Source of the DNA: JANXUC01 sp043749225
Lineage (GTDB): Bacteria; Acidobacteriota; Terriglobia; Terriglobales; Acidobacteriaceae
Assembly: GCA_043749225.1 (NCBI GenBank)
Contig: JAYVEP010000102.1
Location: 1 to 12,720 of the forward strand
Reading direction: 5' to 3'
DNA: 12,720 nucleotides
The notes beneath the pieces were generated by a model. That model ran no database searches, was not told the DNA's origin, and saw only the letters and a program-made list of their open reading frames with translations. The position numbers were made by a program, and so were the translations under genes. This document shows positions 7,401-12,720 of the stretch, piece by piece. Every line of letters begins with the position of its first letter. The stretch's first letter is position 1.

Positions 7401-7473
7401 GGAATTTACCTTGTATATCGTGCATTTCGTTGAAACTAAACCGGGGATCAAGCGGATTTCATGCCCATTTCTC

Positions 7474-7547
7474 ACTTCCTGAAGTAAACGGATTCAAATA
7501 GCTCGGAATCGTTCTCAAAGACTCCGCTTCCAAAAGGGTCAGGAAGT
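7474..7547. repeat. 9-bp inverted repeat ACTTCCTGA ... TCAGGAAGT next to attR
   Basis: The arms are 7474-7482 and 7539-7547, with perfect complementarity, 56 nt apart, between hipB and attR. The first arm also starts a small dyad ACTTC-CT-GAAGT (7474-7485). This could be an arm or excisionase site of the element; the function is not shown. Confidence 0.4.
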
Positions 7548-7572
7548 TCGTTGCAAACCTAAGCAGGCCCGA

Positions 7573-7618
7573 TTGACACGGTAGAGGTCTGGGGTTCGAG
7601 TCCCCACGTGCCTACCAT
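7573..7618 (+). repeat. attR: displaced tRNA-Val 3' half
   Basis: These 46 bases are identical to 4995-5040. The 5' half of a tRNA is absent upstream, so this is not a tRNA gene but the original chromosomal 3' end pushed away by integration. Confidence 0.9.
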
Positions 7619-7650
7619 CTTTCTCACAAAGACCTTCCCCGACCGATCGC

Positions 7651-8730
7651 TTATTTTACTGCCTGCTTCTTCACGGACCCTCGGCCAGCCCTAACCGCCT
7701 CCGCCAATTCTCCCAGCAGTTGCTTAGTCTCGTCCCAATCAATGCAGGCGTCCGTGATGCTCTGTCCATAAACCAGCTTCGCTCCTGGAACTAACTTCTG
7801 CGCCCCAGCCAACAAATTGCTCTCCAGCATCACCGCGAAGACTCGGTGCTCGCCGGCTGCAATCTGAGCCGAGATGTTGCGACACACAGCACCTTGGTTG
7901 CGATGATCCTTGCGGCTGTTGGCATGGCTGCAGTCGATCATGATGCGTTGCGGAAGACCCGCCTTCTCGAGTTGCGCCGACACCTGACTCACGGAATCAG
8001 GCTCGTAGTTCACCGTGCCCCTGCCACCGCGCAAAATAAGGTGGCACTCGGGATTGCCCGAGGTAACAAAGATCGCCGACTGTCCATGCTTCGTATGGCC
8101 CAAAAATGTATGTGGATGCGCCGCCGAAAGCACGGCCTCAACCGCAACGTCTACATCCCCCGAAGTGGCATTCTTGAATCCGACCGGACAAGAAAGACCG
8201 GAGACCAACTGGCGGTGTACCTGGCTCTCCGCCGTACGCGCTCCTATAGCGCCCCAGCTCACCAGACCCGCAACGTATTGCGGGATGATCATGTCCAGAA
8301 ATTCGGTCCCAGCAGGCACGCCCATCTCCGCCAAGTCCAGCAACAGATGCCGGGTCAATCTCAGACCGTCATTGATTTTGAAAGACTGGTCCAGGTGCGG
8401 ATCGTTAATCAGCCCCTTCCACCCAATCGTCGTGCGCGGCTTCTCGAAATAGACGCGCATAACGATGCATAGGTCGTCCGAATACTGGTCGATAGCCGTC
8501 TTCAGCAGTCCTGCGTATTCGAGGGCCGCCTTGGTGTCATGAATCGAGCACGGGCCGACTACAACCAGCAATCGATCATCTTTGCCAGCCAAGATATCGC
8601 GGACTTGATCGCGAGCGTCGTGGACGGTGGACGAAGCCTTTTCGGTAGTAGGCCGCTCTTCCTCCAGAAAAATTGGAGGAAGCACGACCTTAGTCCACTT
8701 TATTCGAAGGTCGTCAGTAGGGTAAAACAT
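7651..8730 (-). CDS. Type I 3-deoxy-7-phosphoheptulonate (DAHP) synthase, AroF/G/H family
   Basis: The enzyme condenses phosphoenolpyruvate and erythrose 4-phosphate to DAHP, the first step of the shikimate pathway to aromatic amino acids, in the cytoplasm. The 359 residues fit the E. coli isozymes (about 350). Signature segments are in order: VVVGPCSIHD (PEP site), MRVYFEKPRTTIGWKGLINDP, GARTAESQVHRQL, PVGFKNATSGD, and IMIDCSHANSRKD with the metal-binding residues. The N-terminal part (IKWTKVVLPP, DARDQVRDILAGKDDRLLVVVG) matches the regulatory extension of the feedback-inhibited isozymes; which amino acid inhibits it cannot be told. The start ATG 8730 has AGGAG about 12 nt upstream. The gene stands alone, 32 bp beyond attR, and would have neighboured the tRNA before the element inserted. 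Confidence 0.95.
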   Translation of the reverse strand: MFYPTDDLRIKWTKVVLPPIFLEEERPTTEKASSTVHDARDQVRDILAGKDDRLLVVVGPCSIHDTKAALEYAGLLKTAIDQYSDDLCIVMRVYFEKPRTTIGWKGLINDPHLDQSFKINDGLRLTRHLLLDLAEMGVPAGTEFLDMIIPQYVAGLVSWGAIGARTAESQVHRQLVSGLSCPVGFKNATSGDVDVAVEAVLSAAHPHTFLGHTKHGQSAIFVTSGNPECHLILRGGRGTVNYEPDSVSQVSAQLEKAGLPQRIMIDCSHANSRKDHRNQGAVCRNISAQIAAGEHRVFAVMLESNLLAGAQKLVPGAKLVYGQSITDACIDWDETKQLLGELAEAVRAGRGSVKKQAVK

Positions 8731-8758
8731 GTCAAACTCGTTCTCCTGGAAGAGTCAT

Positions 8759-8764
8759 TTTATA
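8759..8764 (-). promoter_or_regulatory. -10-like box upstream of the DAHP synthase gene
   Basis: TATAAA on the minus strand would give a start near 8752 and a leader of about 22 nt carrying the AGGAG site. No good -35 box is visible. Confidence 0.35.
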
Positions 8765-8839
8765 ACGAATGTGGATGCGGCCGGCTGAAGAGGGTGCCTG
8801 TTCGACACAGATCAAGATTCGGCTTTTGCAATGGATTCT

Positions 8840-9178
8840 TCACAACTGAGGCAACGCGGGCTCAGGCTCTCCCGTCGCCAAAACCTCACTCCACCTTTCC
8901 AACGACTCCAGAAATGCGGTCAAGTTGATTTCGCCAAACTCACCCGGGCACCCCGCAAGGTTCTTGCAGGCACGCTCCAACAGTGAGCGCGCTCCGGTAA
9001 CATTTCCAGTGGAATGGTGATGGAAGGCAACCGCAACCTGGATCAACCCTTGCAGGAATTTCTTTTCCAGACCCTCTGCCGCGCGCCAAACGTCTTCCCA
9101 AACCTCGTGCGCGTCGAAAAAAACTCCTCTATTGAAGAGCTCAATCCCACGACGATATTCTTCCAAGTTCACACACAC
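8840..9178 (-). CDS. DUF309 family protein
   Basis: A small helical protein of 112 residues matching the DUF309 family. It has FNRGVFFDAHEVWEDVWR near the N-terminus and the core LQGLIQVAVAFHHHSTGNVTGARSLLERA. The conserved His and Glu residues of the HEVWE and FHHH motifs are present. The biochemical role of the family is not established. The start is a GTG, with a second GTG two codons downstream (9172); neither has a strong ribosome binding site, so the exact start is uncertain. It lies 43 bp after the DUF883-like gene on the same strand and may be co-transcribed with it. Confidence 0.82.
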   Translation of the reverse strand: MCVNLEEYRRGIELFNRGVFFDAHEVWEDVWRAAEGLEKKFLQGLIQVAVAFHHHSTGNVTGARSLLERACKNLAGCPGEFGEINLTAFLESLERWSEVLATGEPEPALPQL

Positions 9179-9221
9179 AGCCTATCAGCCGCGCGAACAC
9201 TCGACTGCATCGGCGACGAAT

Positions 9222-9491
9222 TCAGCGACGACGAGATCCCATCCAGCCTAAGACGCCCCCCGCCAGAACCCCCACGGCAAAGACTACGCCCATAGTTTCG
9301 AAGGGTTTCCGTCTGACCGTAAGCTGTGCTTCGTTGATCGCGTCCTCAGCAGCATAACGCCCCTGCTTGATAACTTCGCACGCGGACCGTACTCCATCGT
9401 CCGCCACCTCCGTGACGATCGACCGAATCTTTGAAACCGTGCGAGCCGCATCCTCCAGTACTGCCAGCCGTTCACATACTTCTGCTGGCAT
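9222..9491 (-). CDS. Small ElaB/YqjD/DUF883-like membrane-anchored protein
   Basis: An 89-residue protein with a long amphipathic, coiled-coil-like helix (about 1-65) and a single Gly-rich membrane segment at the C-terminus (GVVFAVGVLAGGVLGWMG), ending in Arg residues. This layout matches DUF883/ElaB-type proteins, which in E. coli sit at the inner membrane and bind ribosomes in stationary phase; the match here is by architecture only. I chose ATG 9491 because a strong AGGAGG lies about 5 nt upstream. A longer open frame to 9611 has no such signal and adds an unrelated 40-residue leader. The gene is divergent from the S9 peptidase gene at 9626. Confidence 0.7.
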   Translation of the reverse strand: MPAEVCERLAVLEDAARTVSKIRSIVTEVADDGVRSACEVIKQGRYAAEDAINEAQLTVRRKPFETMGVVFAVGVLAGGVLGWMGSRRR

Positions 9492-9625
9492 AAACCCCTC
9501 CTGAACTACGACTATTCTTTCCCTGGACCATGCGAGAAGCTGTGACGCACGAATCACATCCGAGTGACCGACAGCACAAAAGCTCTCGCTTGACACCCAC
9601 CGCCATCTCATAGAGCATTACCCAC

Positions 9626-11683
9626 ATGCGATTTCGATGGATGATGGGTCTCGTTCTTTCTCTATGCACTGTTTCTCTCTTCTCGCAGGCTCCCGCAAAA
9701 CGCCTGCTTGTCCCTGACGATCTTTACCGCATACAGCAAGTGCGCGGCCCGCAGGTTTCGCCCGACGGCAAGTGGGTCGCCTACACCGTCACCACCGTTG
9801 GCCGCGAGGCCGACAAGCGCCGCAGCGCCCTCTGGATGGTCAACTGGGAGGGTACGCAAGACCTGCGCGTCACCTATGGACCGGGCTCGGACTCGTCGCC
9901 GCGCTTTAGTCCCGATGGAAAGTATCTGGCGTTCTTGTCGGCCCGCCCGACGGACGAAAAGACTGGCGACAAGGAAGACAAAACACAAGTCTGGCTGCTC
10001 GACCGCCGCGGGGGAGAGGCTCGCCAGCTCACGAACGTGAAAGGCGACATCGATAGCTATGAGTGGTCGCCAGATGGAAGGCGGCTCGTGCTGGTGATGC
10101 AGGAAAATGATGACGCTGCCGATTCGAGCGGGACCAAAGCGAAAGCGCCAAAGCCAATCGTTCTCGACCGCTACAACTTCAAGCGCGACGTTGAAGGCTA
10201 TATCACGACATCCTCCCTACAGCATCTGTACTTGTTTGACGTTGAGAGCAAGAAACTCGAAGCTCTGACCGGCACGAAGCTGGAAGACAAGAATTTTGAT
10301 GAAAGCAATCCTGCCTGGTCGCCCGACGGATCGCACATTGCATTTATCAGCAATCACGCCAAAGATCCTGACCGCACCGGGATGAGCGAAATCTACCTCG
10401 TTGACGCACATGCTGGAGCCGAGCCACGTAAACTACTCAGCACGTACAGCGCGGGTGGCGAGCGCTTGGTGTGGAGTCCCGACGGCCAGTCGATTGCATT
10501 TCTCCAAGGATTTGAGCCGAAATACAACGCCTACAACGTGAACCAATTGGCGGTTGTGCCGGCAGCCGGAGGCACGCCGCGCGTCCTAACCGCGAAGTTG
10601 GACCGGGGCGCATCGCAAGTTGAATTCACCTCCGACAGCTCGGCTCTTACATTCCTGGTGGAAGACGATCAGCATCAATATCTAGCCAAGGTTGCCGCTA
10701 GCGGCGGGAACGTGGAACACGTCACCAGCAACAGTATCGGCGTGAGCGAACGCGCGACCGCAGGCGGACACACAGCCGTCACAGCGGCGACAGATACGTC
10801 CGCCTCTGAAATCTACGCGCTCGAAAACGGAACGCCGCGCAAGCTCACCTCCCACAACAATGCCCTGCTCGCCGAAATTCAACTCGGCGCGGTGGAAGAC
10901 ATGAGCTTCCACAGCAGAGATGGCGCCGAAATTCATGGCATGATGATCAAGCCTCCTTCTTATGAAGCGGGGAAGAAATATCCAACCATCTTGTGGATTC
11001 ATGGTGGCCCCAACGGCCAGGACGAACACGCTCTGGATTTCGGCCTTTACCCGCTGCATCTAGAACGGCAGCTCTTCGCGACGCACGGCTACGTGGTGTT
11101 AGCCATCAACTATCGCGGCAGCAGCGGTCGAGGCGCGGAATTCACGCGCAGCATCTGGGGAGATTGGGGCAATAAAGAAGTCGCCGACCTTCTCGCAGGC
11201 GTCGACTACGCTGTACAAAAAGGTGTCGCTGATCCCAACCGCCTGGGTATCGGCGGCTGGAGTTACGGCGGCATTCTCACCGATTACACCATCGCATCCG
11301 ACCCACGCTTCAAGGCGGCCATCAGCGGCGCGGGCAGTGCGAACCAGATTTCCATGTATGGCAGCGACCAATACATCCTGCAATACGATAACGAACTCGC
11401 ACCGCCGTGGCGCAACGAAGCACTGTGGGTGAAAGTATCGTATCCGTTCTTCCACGCCGACCGCATCCACACGCCAACATTTTTCCTGGGCGGCGAAAAA
11501 GACTTCAACGTGCCCATCATCGGCAGCGAGCAGATGTATCAAGCCCTGCGCACGCAGGGAGTGCCGACACAGCTCGTAGTCTATCCCGACCAATTTCATC
11601 TATTCACGCGCCCCAGCTACATTCAAGACCGCATGGAACGGTATCTGGCCTGGTGGGATAAATATCTGAAGGCTCAAGAGTAG
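9626..11683 (+). CDS. Secreted S9-family prolyl-oligopeptidase-like serine peptidase
   Basis: The 685-residue protein starts with a signal peptide (residues 1-24, LVLSLCTVSLFSQA), so it is probably periplasmic or outer-membrane-associated. Residues about 30-430 are a PD40-type propeller with SPDG repeats (SPDGKWVAY, SPDGKYLAFLS, SPDGRRLVLV, SPDGSHIAFIS, SPDGQSIAFLQ) that gates substrate access. The C-terminal alpha/beta-hydrolase domain has the oxyanion motif HGGPNG and a full triad: Ser546 (GGWSYGG), Asp626 (GEKDFNVP) and His658 (DQFHLF). Family members are dipeptidyl or acylaminoacyl peptidases; the exact specificity cannot be read. The ribosome binding site is weak. The gene is divergent from the small membrane-protein gene, with a shared 134-bp upstream region. 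Confidence 0.93.
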   Translation: MRFRWMMGLVLSLCTVSLFSQAPAKRLLVPDDLYRIQQVRGPQVSPDGKWVAYTVTTVGREADKRRSALWMVNWEGTQDLRVTYGPGSDSSPRFSPDGKYLAFLSARPTDEKTGDKEDKTQVWLLDRRGGEARQLTNVKGDIDSYEWSPDGRRLVLVMQENDDAADSSGTKAKAPKPIVLDRYNFKRDVEGYITTSSLQHLYLFDVESKKLEALTGTKLEDKNFDESNPAWSPDGSHIAFISNHAKDPDRTGMSEIYLVDAHAGAEPRKLLSTYSAGGERLVWSPDGQSIAFLQGFEPKYNAYNVNQLAVVPAAGGTPRVLTAKLDRGASQVEFTSDSSALTFLVEDDQHQYLAKVAASGGNVEHVTSNSIGVSERATAGGHTAVTAATDTSASEIYALENGTPRKLTSHNNALLAEIQLGAVEDMSFHSRDGAEIHGMMIKPPSYEAGKKYPTILWIHGGPNGQDEHALDFGLYPLHLERQLFATHGYVVLAINYRGSSGRGAEFTRSIWGDWGNKEVADLLAGVDYAVQKGVADPNRLGIGGWSYGGILTDYTIASDPRFKAAISGAGSANQISMYGSDQYILQYDNELAPPWRNEALWVKVSYPFFHADRIHTPTFFLGGEKDFNVPIIGSEQMYQALRTQGVPTQLVVYPDQFHLFTRPSYIQDRMERYLAWWDKYLKAQE

Positions 11684-11707
11684 AATGTAAATTTTCGCTC
11701 CCTCGAG

Positions 11708-11736
11708 TTGACGGCCACTTAGGGTTCTGCTGCAAT
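11708..11736 (+). promoter_or_regulatory. Candidate promoter of the SnoaL-like gene
   Basis: TTGACG (11708-11713) and TGCAAT (11731-11736) are 17 nt apart, upstream of the gene starting at 11787. The -10 match is 4 of 6 bases. Confidence 0.4.
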
Positions 11737-11786
11737 GGTTTCCTAGGGTGAACCAGCCCGAACCCAATAGCTATAAGGATGTGCGT

Positions 11787-12155
11787 ATGACGACCATGGA
11801 AGTCGGCAAGAAACTCGTGGAATTCTGCCAAAAAGGCGAAAACCTTAAGGCCATCGAAACCCTCTATTCTCCCAATATCGTCAGCGTCGAAGCAATCAGC
11901 ATGCCCAATATGCCCGCTGAGATGCGCGGCATGGAAGCCATTGTAGGTAAGAACAAATGGTGGCTCGACAATCATGAAGTCCACTCTGCATCTTGCGAAG
12001 GCCCCTTCCCGCACGGTGACCGTTTTATCGTTCGCTTCGGCTACGACGTCACAAACAAACCGAGCCAAAAGCGGATGAAAATGGACGAAATGGCTCTGTA
12101 CACCGTCGAGAACGACAAGGTTGTCCGCGAGGAATTCTTTTACTCCATGGGATAG
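11787..12155 (+). CDS. SnoaL/NTF2-like small domain protein
   Basis: A 122-residue protein with the pattern of the SnoaL/NTF2-like fold. An N-terminal helix (MEVGKKLVEFCQKGENLKAIETLYSP) is followed by strands around IVSVEA, a GMEAIVGKNKWW turn and helix, and a C-terminal sheet (RFIVRFGYDV, KMDEMALYTVENDKVVREEFFY). Such proteins form a cone-shaped pocket and range from polyketide cyclases to ligand binders of unknown role; no catalytic residue can be assigned here. I chose ATG 11787 because AAGGA lies 7 nt upstream. An in-frame GTG at 11748 has no such site. The gene ends at a strong terminator shared with the convergent glutamine synthetase gene. Confidence 0.8.
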   Translation: MTTMEVGKKLVEFCQKGENLKAIETLYSPNIVSVEAISMPNMPAEMRGMEAIVGKNKWWLDNHEVHSASCEGPFPHGDRFIVRFGYDVTNKPSQKRMKMDEMALYTVENDKVVREEFFYSMG

Positions 12156-12175
12156 TGCCGCTGTTCTTCTTTCCC

Positions 12176-12215
12176 AAAAAGAATGCCCTGACTTTTCAGC
12201 CAGGGCATTCCTTTT
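12176..12215. terminator. Bidirectional Rho-independent terminator
   Basis: A perfect 10-bp stem GAATGCCCTG/CAGGGCATTC (12181-12190 and 12201-12210) with a 10-nt loop is preceded by AAAAA and followed by CTTTT. It can therefore act for the SnoaL-like gene on the plus strand and the glutamine synthetase gene on the minus strand. Confidence 0.88.
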
Positions 12216-12234
12216 GCGCTCTTCCGAGTAACGT

Positions 12235-12720
12235 CTAGAACTTGTTCCACAAAAACTGGTTGTAAACATCGTGGTGGTACTGCACTTCCGGTGCCTTCAC
12301 AAACGTTCCCAGCAACCGAGGGCAGCGGTCGGCAGAAGCTTGTTTCAAATCCCCGTAGCGAGCTTTCACATCCTCACCCAACAGATCCGTCGTCCAACTC
12401 GCTTTGCGGAAGTTCTCCAGCGCCGTATAGATATTGTCCGGCAGATATCGTTCCGCCTGACGCAGGTTCTTGATCTTCGCCGTCTCGCCTTCCAGCCCTG
12501 ACTTGAAGATCGAGTACATCACCATGTACGGGTTCGCATCCGGAGCCACCGAGCGTACTTCCACGCGCATGCTCTTTTCGTTGCCGATCGGGATACGCAC
12601 CATCGAACCGCGATCCACCGCCGAAGCCTTAATCTGGTTCGGCGCTTCAAAGTGCGGATCGAGACGACGATACGCATTCACGCTCGCATTGAGCATCAGG
12701 CAAATATCGTTCGCATGAGT
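12235..12720 (-). CDS. Glutamine synthetase family protein, C-terminal part (runs off right edge)
   Basis: The frame is open to the window edge, giving about 161 visible residues of the catalytic domain. Glutamine synthetase makes glutamine from glutamate, ammonia and ATP. Recognisable are the NAYRRLDPHFEAP segment (family pattern NSYKRL.P..EAP), the substrate-binding region DRGSMVRIP (NRSA.IRIP in most members) followed by the conserved RVEVRSVAPDANPY. The C-terminus (QYHHDVYNQFLWNKF) is not the usual type I ending, and I do not see the adenylylation-site motif NLYDLPPEE, only the loosely similar DNIYTALENF. It may therefore be a divergent paralogue rather than the main housekeeping enzyme. 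An internal ATG at 12696 is not the start, since GS-like residues continue upstream. Confidence 0.85.
   Translation of the reverse strand, partial: THANDICLMLNASVNAYRRLDPHFEAPNQIKASAVDRGSMVRIPIGNEKSMRVEVRSVAPDANPYMVMYSIFKSGLEGETAKIKNLRQAERYLPDNIYTALENFRKASWTTDLLGEDVKARYGDLKQASADRCPRLLGTFVKAPEVQYHHDVYNQFLWNKF

Larger units (their letters stand above)
4995..7618. mobile_element. Small decayed tRNA-Val-integrated element carrying hipBA
   Basis: The element is bounded by the 46-bp direct repeats and is about 2.6 kb long counting one repeat copy. Its gene order from the tRNA is: integrase C-terminal stub, ParA remnant, a gap of about 260 bp, then hipA and hipB, all on the minus strand. An integrase gene next to the tRNA with its 3' end facing it is the standard arrangement for such elements. 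Only a C-terminal fragment of the integrase is left, so the element cannot excise with its own enzyme. The flanking DAHP synthase gene begins a normal chromosomal segment just outside attR. Confidence 0.82.

Noticed and set aside
7366..7425. Longer HipB start at ATG 7425
   Set aside because: It has no ribosome binding site, would put the palindrome and -35/-10 boxes inside the gene, and makes the protein 20 residues longer than typical HipB.
7573..7618. Possible second tRNA-Val gene
   Set aside because: Only the 3' half from the anticodon loop on is present; the acceptor 5' strand, D arm and 5' anticodon stem are missing. It is the attR copy.
7846..8472. Plus-strand open frame of 208 codons
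   Set aside because: It is fully opposite the DAHP synthase gene, which has all family motifs.
11604..12269. Minus-strand open frame of 221 codons
   Set aside because: It is antisense to the end of the S9 peptidase gene and the whole SnoaL-like gene and crosses the strong terminator.
1..12720. CRISPR array or complete insertion sequence
   Set aside because: No regularly spaced repeats and no transposase motifs were seen; the only exact long repeat is the 46-bp att pair.

Overview
The window looks like a chromosomal segment from an acidobacterium (Terriglobia-like). That placement is an inference from moderately high GC, a secreted BNR/sortilin-type propeller protein, an S9 peptidase with a PD40 propeller, a DUF309 protein and the style of the integrases. 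No 16S or other marker gene is present to confirm it.

Layout. (1) 1-3471, minus strand: a very large secreted beta-propeller protein. Its reading frame is broken by a frameshift near 1542-1553, and it runs off the left edge. (2) 3472-5040: a tyrosine recombinase gene (from about 3840, probably missing its N-terminus) pointing at a complete tRNA-Val(GAC) gene with encoded CCA. (3) 4995-7618: a small decayed integrative element. The last 46 bp of the tRNA locus (4995-5040) are repeated exactly at 7573-7618, which marks attL and attR. Inside lie a C-terminal stub of a second tyrosine recombinase fused by deletion to a twice-frameshifted ParA remnant, and an intact hipBA toxin-antitoxin operon. 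(4) 7651-12720: apparently ordinary chromosome. It holds type I DAHP synthase, a DUF309 protein, an ElaB/YqjD/DUF883-like small membrane protein (all minus), an S9 prolyl-oligopeptidase-family enzyme and a SnoaL-like protein (both plus), a strong bidirectional terminator, and the C-terminal part of a glutamine synthetase (minus, cut by the right edge).

How it fits together. Before integration the tRNA gene was probably followed directly by the DAHP synthase gene. An element carrying its own integrase, a ParA-type ATPase and hipBA inserted into the tRNA 3' end and rebuilt the tRNA with its own copy of the 3' half. It then lost most of int and parA in one internal deletion. Only hipBA still looks functional. 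Its promoter is unusually legible: a perfect 16-bp palindrome overlaps the -10 box, and the predicted transcription start falls on or next to the ATG, suggesting a leaderless, autoregulated transcript. The second, unrelated integrase on the other side of the same tRNA suggests repeated insertions at this site.
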